27,458 nucleotides of DNA from CAIQPS01 sp963783835 (GCA_963783835.1 CAWAOX010000009.1:1-27458), one strand, 5' to 3'; counted from the stretch's first letter, positions 7,733 through 15,733 are shown. Notes: generated by a model from the sequence alone, not told the origin. A program made the numbers and translations.

Positions 7733-8424
7733 GCGGTGACGTCGGCGAACTCCTCGGCTTCCCGGTGCAGGATCCTGCCCTCTCGCTGCCGGAGACCGCG
7801 AAGAGGTTGCTCGAAGCCGCCCGGCGGCTCCTTCTAGCCGGCGGCTTCGACGCTTTGCGCCTCGACGCCATAGCCGCGGAGTCGGGCAAGAACAAGGCCT
7901 CCATCAAGTACTACTTCGGCAACAAGGACGGGCTCATCCTTGCCATCCTGGATTCTCTCGACTATGACGACTGTCTCGCCCTGGCCGAGCACACCCGGGG
8001 GACGGCGGGCGAAGAGCGGCTGCAGCGGTATGTCGAGGGGCAGACCCGGTTGGCCGCCGATGCCGAGGGCTTCCTTGTGTTCTTCGATCTGCTGCCCCAC
8101 GTCATCAGGGACGAGCGGCTGCGGGAGCGGGTCGCCGCGCTGTACGAGTGGTACTACAAGATGAACGTCGAGTGGCTGGGGCTGGCCGAACGGGTACGTC
8201 CTGACAACAGGGAGCGCTATGTCGGCTTCGTGTCGCTGATGGTCGCCGTTGTCGACGGCCTGGCACTGCAGGCGGCGCTGATGCCGAAAGGCTTCGACCT
8301 GGAGCGCTCCTTTGCCGCTCTCGAGTTCTTCCTCAAGCACAGCCTCGACGACTTCCTCGACTCGCTCGATGAGGCCGAGGCCCCCTCCGGCGAGGGCCAG
8401 ATAGGGCTTGCCGCTCAGGGTTGA
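7729..8424 (+). CDS. TetR/AcrR-family transcriptional regulator
   Basis: This 231-residue protein has an N-terminal TetR helix-turn-helix (residues about 24-70), including LLLAGGFDALRLDAIAAESG and ASIKYYFGNKDGLI. An all-helical C-terminal ligand-binding and dimerisation domain without a recognisable ligand signature follows. I use the TTG start at 7729 because GAGGA (7718-7722) sits 6 bp ahead and the start overlaps the LivM stop. Translational coupling to the transporter is likely. Being last in the operon and facing the same way, it is the natural candidate to bind the palindrome at 41-58 and repress the whole unit until a pathway compound is present; that link is inference. Confidence 0.9.
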   Translation: MSGDVGELLGFPVQDPALSLPETAKRLLEAARRLLLAGGFDALRLDAIAAESGKNKASIKYYFGNKDGLILAILDSLDYDDCLALAEHTRGTAGEERLQRYVEGQTRLAADAEGFLVFFDLLPHVIRDERLRERVAALYEWYYKMNVEWLGLAERVRPDNRERYVGFVSLMVAVVDGLALQAALMPKGFDLERSFAALEFFLKHSLDDFLDSLDEAEAPSGEGQIGLAAQG

Positions 8425-8454
8425 GCGGCCGGCTCCCGCCTACATCGAGCCGGC
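8410..8454. terminator. tandem hairpins between convergent genes, possible bidirectional terminator
   Basis: An 8-bp stem (8410-8417 with 8422-8429, loop GGGT) spans the TetR stop codon. A second 7-bp stem (8428-8434 with 8448-8454) follows directly and shares two bases. They lie between the end of the + strand operon and the end of the - strand phosphatase gene. There is no T-run, so Rho-independent termination is only a possibility. Confidence 0.35.
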
Positions 8455-8484
8455 GTGGGGCTCTCCGGAGGAGACGACCACCAC

Positions 8485-9954
8485 TCAGGGCTGATAGACG
8501 AGGCGCCCCTCGACCTTCCGGCCGTCGTTCTGGTGGGTGGCCAGCCATTCCTTGAGGACCGTCTGGGCTGAGGTAGCGAGGACCCGGCCGGGCGCAGCGG
8601 CTGTCATCTCGTCTGCGTCGAGGTCCAGATACGCCTTGGCATTCTTGGCGTGGTAGCCCTGGAGTATCACGCGGTACGTGGCCTCGTCGACGACCGGTTC
8701 GCCGTTCACCTCCAGCGACACCAACTGCCGGCCCGAATTCGAGTAGACCGCGCGCACGGCCGAGTTCACCTGGTAGCACTCGCCCTCGCCGTCCCGGTTC
8801 TCCGGTCTCATCCAGTGAGCGAACACCTTCTTGAGCGCCGCGCCGTTGAGCATGTAGCGGGTCAGCGAGTCGTCATAGGGGAAGCAGGCCATGAAGTCCA
8901 TCAAGCTCACGGCCGGCCCCAGTTCCTTGACCCTTACCGATCCGGCGCCGAGCAGCACCACCTCGCACTGCTGGCTCTCCGCGATGGCATCGGCCAGCAG
9001 GTTGCCCAAGGCGCTCTCTTCTTCGCGCAGCGGATGCGTGAGCTTCTCCCCGAACTTCGTGATGATGACGCTGTACTTGCGGTCGACGACGGATTTGAAG
9101 GACTCGATGAACTCGGCCATTCGCAGGTCGGGCTCGGCGATATCGTCGTCGATGGGGATGAGCTGCCACTTCCACTCGATGATCGAGTTGGTGTCGTCGT
9201 CCACCAGGAGGTCGAAGCGTCCTATCTGATTGGTTCCCGTACCCGCCTGGACGATGAGGATGTTGTTGACAACGGCCGGCTCCGAGAGCACCGTGTGGCT
9301 GTGGCCGCCGATGATCATATCGACGCCCCACTCCGGGCGCAGCATGGCGGCGAGCTCCTTGTCGGATTCAAACCCGATATGGGTCAGAACGATGGTGAGG
9401 TCCATATCGTCGCGCCTAAAAGCGTCGCAGATCTTGCCGACCTCGGCGCCGGCCTCCTCAAGGGTGACGAAGGTGCCGATGAGCTCGTCCAGCTTGATGG
9501 AGTCCATGGTCTTCTCGGTAAGGATACCGGTGAAGAGGATGTCGAATCCGGCCTTGTTGATGATGTGGTAGGGTCGCATCATCCGCTTCTCGAACGGCTT
9601 GATGTAGAGGTTGGCGTTGACGATGGGGAAATTGGCGATCTTCTCCAGGAAGAGCAGATGGGGCAGGCCGTAGTCGACTTCGTGGTTGCCCAGGGCGACG
9701 ACGTCGGGGGCCAGGTAGTTCATGATCTGCATGGTGGACGTGCCCTTGAAGTCCGAGTCGATGATGGAACCCTGGACCATGTCGCCGGCGATGACGTACA
9801 GGACGTTCTCCTCCTCGCTGCGCACCTTGTTGATGTAGCCGGAGAGAAGGGGCAGCCCGCCGATGAGGTCTCCTCCTCCGGCGTCTTGCTCCGCGAGGAA
9901 GTCGCCGTGCATGTCGTTGGAGTGGAGGATTGTGATCTTCCGCGTTGCTCCCAT
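8485..9954 (-). CDS. 5'-nucleotidase/UshA-family metallophosphatase, no signal peptide
   Basis: This 489-residue two-domain enzyme has an N-terminal calcineurin-like metallophosphatase domain carrying the dinuclear metal ligands. These are ILHSNDMHG (Asp14, His16), VIAGDMVQG, LGNHEVDYG, VLTHIGFESD and IIGGHSHTV. A C-terminal 5'-nucleotidase substrate-binding domain starts around residue 300 (HPLREEESALGNLLADAIAES). It should hydrolyse nucleotide monophosphates or related phosphoesters. UshA-type enzymes are usually exported, but the N-terminus (MGATRKITILHSND) has no signal peptide, so this one is probably cytoplasmic, as described for some Gram-positive relatives. The ATG at 9954 follows GGGGG, with a small GC hairpin (9956-9973) in the leader. 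Its neighbours do not narrow the substrate. Confidence 0.85.
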   Translation of the reverse strand: MGATRKITILHSNDMHGDFLAEQDAGGGDLIGGLPLLSGYINKVRSEEENVLYVIAGDMVQGSIIDSDFKGTSTMQIMNYLAPDVVALGNHEVDYGLPHLLFLEKIANFPIVNANLYIKPFEKRMMRPYHIINKAGFDILFTGILTEKTMDSIKLDELIGTFVTLEEAGAEVGKICDAFRRDDMDLTIVLTHIGFESDKELAAMLRPEWGVDMIIGGHSHTVLSEPAVVNNILIVQAGTGTNQIGRFDLLVDDDTNSIIEWKWQLIPIDDDIAEPDLRMAEFIESFKSVVDRKYSVIITKFGEKLTHPLREEESALGNLLADAIAESQQCEVVLLGAGSVRVKELGPAVSLMDFMACFPYDDSLTRYMLNGAALKKVFAHWMRPENRDGEGECYQVNSAVRAVYSNSGRQLVSLEVNGEPVVDEATYRVILQGYHAKNAKAYLDLDADEMTAAAPGRVLATSAQTVLKEWLATHQNDGRKVEGRLVYQP

Positions 9955-9998
9955 GGTCGCCCCCGTCGTCGGGCGGTCGTTTGCTGCCGCCGGTTTTC

Positions 9999-10008
9999 TA
10001 GAATCGTA
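9999..10008. promoter_or_regulatory. overlapping divergent -10-like boxes
   Basis: On the + strand TAGAAT (9999-10004) is a five-of-six match to TATAAT and lies 12 bp before the ATG at 10017. On the - strand TACGAT (10008-10003) faces the phosphatase gene. The two boxes share two bases in the only A/T-rich spot of a 62-bp divergent intergenic region. No good -35 is seen in either direction. Confidence 0.35.
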
Positions 10009-10016
10009 GCACCCTG

Positions 10017-10883
10017 ATGCCCGGTCTCGGTGACAGGCTGCGCGCGCTGACCAAGGCCATGACCACCGCGGTGACAGGGGGCGGGCCGCGCGTAGCGGGC
10101 CCGCCCCGCTCCTCCAGCGGGGCCTCGTCGTTCCACCTCATCTGGGAGATGCCGCGAACGGCTGCGGCCTCTCGCCTGGTGGAGGTATCAGTCGTGCTCG
10201 AGGTCCTGGTGCCGCCCCGGGTCCCTTCGCTCTATTTCTGGGCACTGCAGGTCGACTTCGAGGAGGACGGGCTGACCTGGGGAGGCGGACACACGGGGCT
10301 GCAGTGGAACCGGCGTTTTCCGGGCAGTGTGGCGGTCAACTGGGGCGGCTACGCCAGTCAAGAGCGGGGTGGGGCCGTACTACCGGGCTCGGAGCCCTTC
10401 CTTCGAGCGTTCGCCGGAGACCCGAACACGATGGCCTTTGACTGGGGGCCGGGCCGGCCCTACCGCCTCCGCGTCTACCGCTCTCCGGAGGTGTCGGGGG
10501 CCTGGCGTGCTGAGATCACCGATCTGGAGACCGGCGAGGCGACGACGATACGCGACCTCCTGCGTCCGGGCCGGCCGGCCGCGGCAGCCGGCCGGCCGGC
10601 TTCTGGCGCGCACCACGGCCACCTCCGTCAACCTATGGTCTGGTCGGAGGTGTTCGCCGATTGCGACGCTCCCTCTGTCGCAGTCCGCTGGAGCGACCTG
10701 GCGGGGACGACCGAGGAGGGGGTCATCGTGCGACCCGAGGCCGTGCGGGTGAACTACCAGGCCCGCCAGGCGGGCGGGTGCGCAAACACCTCGGTGCGGA
10801 AGGACCAGGCGGGTCTCCTCCAGCTCACCAACACGCGGCGAGAGATCGGGCAGGGGACCAGGCTGGACTTCGGACGCGACTGA
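10017..10883 (+). CDS. conserved-looking hypothetical protein
   Basis: This 288-residue soluble protein has no signal peptide or membrane segment. It is rich in Trp, Gly and aromatic motifs suggestive of a beta-sandwich: YFWALQVDFEED, GGGHTGLQWNRRFPGS, VNWGGYASQ, FDWGPGRPYRLRVYR and MVWSEVFADCDAPSVAVRWSDL. From memory, similar short segments occur in uncharacterised actinobacterial proteins, but I cannot name a family or activity. A low-complexity GRPAAAAGRPASG linker near residues 184-196 is encoded by an 11-bp-arm GC inverted repeat (10569-10597). The ATG at 10017 lacks a Shine-Dalgarno sequence and sits close to a -10-like box, so translation may be leaderless or nearly so. It is convergent with the GGDEF-EAL gene, ending 23 bp from it. 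Confidence 0.7.
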   Translation: MPGLGDRLRALTKAMTTAVTGGGPRVAGPPRSSSGASSFHLIWEMPRTAAASRLVEVSVVLEVLVPPRVPSLYFWALQVDFEEDGLTWGGGHTGLQWNRRFPGSVAVNWGGYASQERGGAVLPGSEPFLRAFAGDPNTMAFDWGPGRPYRLRVYRSPEVSGAWRAEITDLETGEATTIRDLLRPGRPAAAAGRPASGAHHGHLRQPMVWSEVFADCDAPSVAVRWSDLAGTTEEGVIVRPEAVRVNYQARQAGGCANTSVRKDQAGLLQLTNTRREIGQGTRLDFGRD

Positions 10884-10906
10884 TCCGGACGGACGGCCGG
10901 GGCGGC

Positions 10907-13297
10907 TCAGAGAGCGGCCGGACGGCGCTGTACCGACATACGGCCCGGGACCGGATGGCGGTTCGCCAAGTATCCTAGCAGGACCGGCGGAGACATCGGC
11001 TCGCCGCAGTAGTAGCCCTGGATGCGGTCGCAATCGGCTTCTTCGAGCAACTCCCAGTCGCGTCCCGACTCCACTCCCTCGGCCGTCACTATGAGCCCGA
11101 GGGCGTGCGCGAGGTTCGTGATCGACTTCACGATCGCGAACTCGGTGGTCCCGGTGGCTATCTTCGCGATCAGCGAGCAGTCGAGCTTGACTTCCTGTCC
11201 AGGGAACGTCGTCAGTTGTTGCAGAGAAGACGGCCCGGTGCCGAAGTCGTCCAGGCAGACGTGCATACCGAGACTGCACAGTTCTTTCAAGGCAGCCCTG
11301 GCTCTGACCGGATCCCGGCTCAGCGCACTCTCGGTGATCTCGAAGATCAGGGCTCCGGGCGAGAGGCGCCAATCGGTGACACGGTTGAGGATGGCGCCGA
11401 CGAAATCGGTCTCGGTCAATTGACGCGGGGAGACGTTCAGGCTGACAGGCAGTTCGAAGGCGGCGCTCGCACGAGAGCGCCACTGACTCAGTTGACCGCA
11501 TACCTGGTCGATTATCATCTCGCCAAGCGGCACTATCAGCCCGCTGTTCTCGGCAACACCGATGAAGGCGCCGGGATGCACCAGACCTCGTCGCGGATGC
11601 TGCCAACGCACGAGGGCCTCGAGCGAGGCGACGCCGCCGGTCGCGACATCGATCACCGGCTGGTATTCGAGAACGAAAGCCCCCTGCTCGAGCGCAGTGC
11701 GCAACTCGGACTCCGCCTGAAGAGCTTCGAGGAGAGAGCGGTGCATCCGGTCGTCGAAGATACGGTAGCAGGAGCCTCCGGCCTCCTTGGCCTGGTACAT
11801 GGCCGCGTCCGCGGCGTGCAGAAGGTCCTCCGCGCTGCGGTAGGAGGAATCCCACAGGACTACTCCCACGCTGGCCGAGGCGAGCATCTGCTGCTGGCGC
11901 ACGTACATCGGGCTGCGCATTTCGCTCTGTATGCGCTCGAGGACCACTACCACATCCCTCGTACTGTTGATGTCGTCGAGGAGGACCAGGAATTCGTCGC
12001 CGCCCAGCCTGGCTACGGTGTCCACCTCCCGGACGCAGCGCTTCAGCCGGATGGCCACGCTCTCGAGCACGGTATCCCCGGCCGGATGGCCCACGGTGTC
12101 GTTGATGAGCTTGAACCTGTCGAGGTCGAGGATGATGACCGCGAAGAGCTTGTCGGGATGGCGATGGGCCGCATGGACCGCGTCGGCCAGTTTGTTCATG
12201 AAGAGGGTCCGGTTGGCGAGTCCCGTGAGCCCGTCGGTGAGGGCTTGCTGGCGAAGACTCTCTTCAAGGACCGAACGTTCGGTGACGTCGTGCAACACGA
12301 GCATCCGTCCCAGGAAGTTCGCCCGGCCGCGCAGTTCGGAGATCTTGACCTCATAGTCGCGTCGGTCCCCGTTGGCCCCCATCGATACGAGGGCCCGGTC
12401 AGCCCCGGTCCGGTACGGTTCGGCCAGTTGCTCCCACGCCGGCCAGCTCTCCGCGATCGGTCTGGACAGGATGTAGTCGGCCGGCCGGTCGATGAGAGCC
12501 CGGGCCGCCTCGTTGAGATCCGCCACCCTGTTTGCACTGTCGAGCACGAGTAGACCGTCGCTCATGTTCTCCAGGAGGGTGTCGCGCGCCACGAGGACCA
12601 GATTGAAGACCTGAAAACGGAAGAGACCCAGGGCGATGATCAACTCGCCGACGGCGAAGACCGCGGGCGTGTAATCGAACGTGGGCAGAAGTCCCGACGT
12701 GAGGAGGTAGAACAGGTTCCAGAGCACCGGCACCGCCAGGCCCGCCAGAAGGAGCGCGGGCTGCTTCCGGTAGAGCGGTGGCCGGCTCAGGAGCGCGTGG
12801 ATCAGAAACGCTACGGAGGCGAAGAGGAGCAGGTAGCTGTAGACGCCGTGCACCCAGAACCATGGGCCGAAGGTGCGGCCTATCACAGGGTGAGCCGTGC
12901 CGGTGTCGAGCCATACGCTTGCTCGCATCAGGTGATGGTGCACGTTGGTCCACATCAGGCCCAGCGAGACGAGAGGGATGAGACCGAGGGCGAAGAGGTT
13001 GCGGCGAGTAAGCCAGGCGCCGTTGCCGGTGTAGTCCAGCGCCATCGCCAAGCAGGCCACCGGCAGGAAGCAGATCGCAACATACTGGAGGTCCGCCCAC
13101 AGGAGTTTGGTGGAGAGGTCGGCGGCCAGCAGTTCGAGGGCGCTCCCTATCCTCCAGCCTATCGAGAGGGCCATGATGAAGACGAACGGCAAGGCCCCTG
13201 GCTTGGTCCGGTTGCGCCAGCCGTACCAGAGCAAGTAGCAGGCCAGTGGCAACCCAGCCACCAGCAGCAGGACCGTTGGTGTGTAATCCATTTTCAC
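10907..13297 (-). CDS. membrane-bound 7TM-PAS-GGDEF-EAL cyclic-di-GMP protein
   Basis: This 796-residue protein makes and/or breaks cyclic di-GMP. Seven N-terminal membrane segments (about residues 5-225) resemble the 7TM sensory module found in some histidine kinases. A PAS-like segment (about 240-345, LLENMSDGLLVLDSANRVAD) follows. The GGDEF domain has an intact GGDEF active site (432-436) and the RxxD inhibitory site REVD (423-426). The EAL domain starts with EALVRW (560-565) and keeps ENSG, LNVSPRQL, FEITES, LDDFGTG, KLD, EGVE and QGYYCG. Both activities could therefore be functional. In the DDFGTGxSS loop, Pro replaces the usual Tyr. I choose GTG 13297 because GGAGAGG lies 6 bp ahead; the frame stays open upstream to 13450, but that part does not look coding. 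It is divergent from the two-component pair. Confidence 0.9.
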   Translation of the reverse strand: MKMDYTPTVLLLVAGLPLACYLLWYGWRNRTKPGALPFVFIMALSIGWRIGSALELLAADLSTKLLWADLQYVAICFLPVACLAMALDYTGNGAWLTRRNLFALGLIPLVSLGLMWTNVHHHLMRASVWLDTGTAHPVIGRTFGPWFWVHGVYSYLLLFASVAFLIHALLSRPPLYRKQPALLLAGLAVPVLWNLFYLLTSGLLPTFDYTPAVFAVGELIIALGLFRFQVFNLVLVARDTLLENMSDGLLVLDSANRVADLNEAARALIDRPADYILSRPIAESWPAWEQLAEPYRTGADRALVSMGANGDRRDYEVKISELRGRANFLGRMLVLHDVTERSVLEESLRQQALTDGLTGLANRTLFMNKLADAVHAAHRHPDKLFAVIILDLDRFKLINDTVGHPAGDTVLESVAIRLKRCVREVDTVARLGGDEFLVLLDDINSTRDVVVVLERIQSEMRSPMYVRQQQMLASASVGVVLWDSSYRSAEDLLHAADAAMYQAKEAGGSCYRIFDDRMHRSLLEALQAESELRTALEQGAFVLEYQPVIDVATGGVASLEALVRWQHPRRGLVHPGAFIGVAENSGLIVPLGEMIIDQVCGQLSQWRSRASAAFELPVSLNVSPRQLTETDFVGAILNRVTDWRLSPGALIFEITESALSRDPVRARAALKELCSLGMHVCLDDFGTGPSSLQQLTTFPGQEVKLDCSLIAKIATGTTEFAIVKSITNLAHALGLIVTAEGVESGRDWELLEEADCDRIQGYYCGEPMSPPVLLGYLANRHPVPGRMSVQRRPAAL

Positions 13298-13532
13298 GTG
13301 CGACCTCTCCGATTGTTTCGGCATCGGACAATGCGAACTCAAGCTCGGGCGGCCGAAATGGGTCCGGGGAGGCTCGAGAAATGAGCAAGACGCGTTCAGG
13401 ATGATTTCAGGAAAGGGGTGGCAATATACTGTCATGGAGTCACACAGCATTGCTCAACCCCCCTCCTGAGCTGTGGCCCCAACCCTGTCCGGTGGTTGTC
13501 AGACCCAAACCGGGGCGAGACACCACCACGCC

Positions 13533-13592
13533 CACACGGCGGAGACGGCGTATGCGGCGTCCGGCACAGCCGGACGCCGCGCCCGCCGTGTG
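13533..13592. repeat. nested inverted repeat / structured RNA candidate
   Basis: The inner stem is 12 bp and perfect (13554-13565 with 13569-13580, loop ACA). The outer stem is 10 bp and perfect (13533-13542 with 13583-13592), separated from the inner one by 11 nt on the left and 2 nt on the right. Total 60 bp. It lies upstream of both flanking genes. It could be part of a long 5' leader, a terminator of a short transcript, or a protein-binding cruciform. No T-run follows on either strand. Confidence 0.6.
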
Positions 13593-13629
13593 ATTCTCAC
13601 CTAGTCCCCCTCCAGTTCCCACGCCGCGC

Positions 13630-13658
13630 TTGTTCCCAGCCCCCCGGCGGGTGATACT
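13630..13658 (+). promoter_or_regulatory. candidate promoter of the two-component operon
   Basis: TTGTTC (13630-13635) and GATACT (13653-13658) are separated by 17 bp. The predicted transcription start is about 3 bp before the ATG at 13668 and no Shine-Dalgarno sequence precedes that ATG, which would fit a leaderless mRNA. Both boxes are imperfect. Confidence 0.35.
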
Positions 13659-13667
13659 ACGGGCACC

Positions 13668-14336
13668 ATGATGGAGCCCCAGATCTTCGTGCTCGAAGAC
13701 GACCCTCAGATGCGCTCCCTGCTCGTACGCGGCCTTCGCGAAGAGGGCTATCAGGTTCAGGGTTACGCCACAGGGTCCGAATTGCTGCGCAAAGTGGCCG
13801 AGTCGGTCCCCGACCTGTTCGTCATCGACATCGGCCTGCCCGATACCGACGGCCGCGACGTCTGCCAGGCCATAAGGGCCCAGGGGATCAACGCTCCGGT
13901 CCTGTTCCTCACCGCCCGCGACTCCCTGTCCGACCGCCTGTCCGGTTTTCACGTGGGCGGGGACGACTATCTCAGCAAACCCTTCGCCTTCGCGGAACTG
14001 CTGGCGCGCCTCGAGGCCCTCATTCGGCGCGGCGGTACCGAGCGCAGCCTGGAAGCAGGCGGGCTGGTGCTCGACCCTGCCAAGCACGCTGTGTCGGCCG
14101 GAGGTGTCACTGTGCCGCTGACTCCCACCGAATTCAGACTGCTGGCGAAACTGGCCGCCTCTCCGGGAGAGGCGATCAGGCGCAAAGTCCTTATCGAGAC
14201 CGGCTGGTCCCACGGGGCCATCGTCTACGACAACACCCTTGATGCCTACATCGCCCGGCTCCGCAGGAAGATAGCCACTCTTCCCGGTGCTCCGGAGATC
14301 GCGACGGTACGCGGCGTCGGCTACTCGCTGCGATGA
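13668..14336 (+). CDS. OmpR/PhoB-family DNA-binding response regulator
   Basis: This 222-residue regulator has a receiver domain (about residues 5-115) with the acidic pair Glu10-Asp11-Asp12, phospho-acceptor Asp54 (VIDIGLPD), Thr82 and Lys104 (YLSKPFAF). A C-terminal winged-helix DNA-binding domain (about 125-222) ends in the typical TVRGVGYSLR. The stop overlaps the ATG of the kinase gene (ATGA), so the two are translationally coupled. ATG 13671 is an alternative start one codon in. Targets are unknown; no repeated operator-like motif stands out nearby. Confidence 0.93.
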   Translation: MMEPQIFVLEDDPQMRSLLVRGLREEGYQVQGYATGSELLRKVAESVPDLFVIDIGLPDTDGRDVCQAIRAQGINAPVLFLTARDSLSDRLSGFHVGGDDYLSKPFAFAELLARLEALIRRGGTERSLEAGGLVLDPAKHAVSAGGVTVPLTPTEFRLLAKLAASPGEAIRRKVLIETGWSHGAIVYDNTLDAYIARLRRKIATLPGAPEIATVRGVGYSLR

Positions 14337-15733
14337 GTGTCACCGGGGCCATGGGCTCTGCCCTACGCGCCATACGGCGGCCCTTCGCGCGGATCGGAGT
14401 GAAGGACCGCCTTCTGCTCGCGGTCCTGGTCACCGTCGCCGTGGCGCTCATCAGCATGACCGTCGCGTTCAACCTGGTGTTGGTCAGCACTCTCACCGCC
14501 GATGCCGACGCGCGTCTCGCCAAGTTGGCCCAGGATGAAAGTCTCATCATCGCCGTGAGCGGGAGCGGCGTGAGTATGCCCCAGCCGTCAGGCCAGCTGA
14601 CCGACCTGGGCTCCCAGGTATGGGTGTTTGTAAGCGGTCAGACCTTCAGCGGTCCCTCGGTCGATCCCGACATCGAGGCGGCAGCCAAGGCTCTCGACGG
14701 AGGCCCTGCACAGTACGTCAATGTGCCTGGCCACAACGTCCGCCTCTACGGCGTCCCTCTGAACTTCAAGGAAACGCGCATCGGGACGATCGTGACCGGG
14801 TTGTCGATGGCGTCGATATATCGCACGCAGCGGGTGACGCTCGTCGCCACGGCGGCGTTCACGGCGATGCTCCTGATAATCGTGGGATTCGCCGGCCACT
14901 GGCTGCTGAACGCCGCCTTCCGGCCGGTTTCGCGGATGACCACGGAGGCGGAGGCATGGAGCACCGAGGACCTGGACCGCCGGTTCGAAATGGGCGAGCC
15001 GCACGACGAACTCACCCAACTCGCCCACACCCTCGACGGCATGCTCGACCGTCTCGCGGCCAGCCTGCGCCGGGAGCAGCGGTTCTCGGCTGAGGTATCC
15101 CACCAACTTCGCACGCCTGTGGCCAAGATCAAGGCCGAGGCCGAACTGGCGCTGCGGCGTCCGCGAGACCCCGACTACTATCAGGACGCTCTGGGCTCGG
15201 TCCTCTACAGCGCCGACCAGATGGCCCGCACCGTCGAAGCGTTGCTTGCTGCGGCTCAGGAGGAGGGCAGTCTGGCCCGGGGGAGGGCCGACGTCTGGCA
15301 GGTCCTGGCCGACGTGGTCAGCTCCATCGGGGTGCTGGCGGAGGAGAACGGGGTGGATGTGAACGTGCAGCCCCCGGCCCGCGACCTGCGGGTGGGAGTG
15401 GAACGTGCAATAGCCGCCCAGATCCTGCAACCCGTGGTGGAGAACGCCTGCCGGTTCGCCCGGACCGAAGTGCTTCTGGGGGCTGGGCGGAACGGCAAGG
15501 AGGTCTATTTCGTGGTGGAAGACGACGGGCCGGGCGTCGCCGAGGAGGAGCAGGAGCGGATCTTCGAGCCGGGAGTACGCGGCGCGGCCGCCGCCGGCGA
15601 GCGTAACGCCGCCCGGGGAGCAGGCCTGGGTCTCTCGCTCGCCCGCCGCCTCGCCAGGGCCGCGTCCGGGGATGTGGAAGTCGAGCGCGGAAGCGCGGGG
15701 GCGCGCTTCAAAGTGCGTCTGCCTGCCGGCTAG
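14333..15733 (+). CDS. sensor histidine kinase
   Basis: This 466-residue membrane kinase has a first membrane helix (about residues 27-52) and an extracytoplasmic loop of about 115 residues (53-167) with no recognisable ligand domain. A second helix (168-195) and a HAMP linker (about 195-248) follow. The phospho-acceptor His257 lies in FSAEVSHQLRTPVAKIKAE. The catalytic domain has an N-box (VVENACRFA, Asn371), G1 (VEDDGPGV, 395-402), an F-box (IFEPGVRG) and G2 (GAGLGLSLARRLA). It overlaps the response regulator gene by 4 bp, and the two form a standard orthodox pair. The signal sensed is unknown. Cyclic-di-GMP control may be connected through the divergent GGDEF-EAL gene, but this is only a neighbourhood argument. 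Confidence 0.93.
   Translation: MSVTGAMGSALRAIRRPFARIGVKDRLLLAVLVTVAVALISMTVAFNLVLVSTLTADADARLAKLAQDESLIIAVSGSGVSMPQPSGQLTDLGSQVWVFVSGQTFSGPSVDPDIEAAAKALDGGPAQYVNVPGHNVRLYGVPLNFKETRIGTIVTGLSMASIYRTQRVTLVATAAFTAMLLIIVGFAGHWLLNAAFRPVSRMTTEAEAWSTEDLDRRFEMGEPHDELTQLAHTLDGMLDRLAASLRREQRFSAEVSHQLRTPVAKIKAEAELALRRPRDPDYYQDALGSVLYSADQMARTVEALLAAAQEEGSLARGRADVWQVLADVVSSIGVLAEENGVDVNVQPPARDLRVGVERAIAAQILQPVVENACRFARTEVLLGAGRNGKEVYFVVEDDGPGVAEEEQERIFEPGVRGAAAAGERNAARGAGLGLSLARRLARAASGDVEVERGSAGARFKVRLPAG

Larger units (their letters stand above)
13298..13667. other. 370-bp divergent intergenic region with nested hairpin
   Basis: This gap between the GGDEF-EAL gene and the response regulator contains no convincing gene. 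It holds an A/T-rich TATACT/TATATT spot (13424-13430) that could serve as a -10 on either strand without a good -35. A possible 11-codon leader peptide starts at ATG 13434 and ends at TGA. The strong nested inverted repeat at 13533-13592 and a candidate promoter just before the response regulator (13630-13658) are listed separately. Confidence 0.6.

Noticed and set aside
10569..10597. 11-bp-arm GGCCGGCC-rich inverted repeat as a regulatory site
   Set aside because: It lies inside a coding region and encodes an Ala/Arg/Pro linker; short GGCC repeats are expected by chance in DNA this GC-rich.
13298..13450. Extra 51 N-terminal residues of the GGDEF-EAL protein
   Set aside because: The segment is Cys/Pro/His/Ser-rich and unlike a membrane-protein start, while GGAGAGG is ideally placed for GTG 13297.
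13434..13469. 11-codon leader peptide (ATG 13434 to TGA)
   Set aside because: No ribosome binding site and no attenuator-like codon run; kept only as a remark in the intergenic entry.
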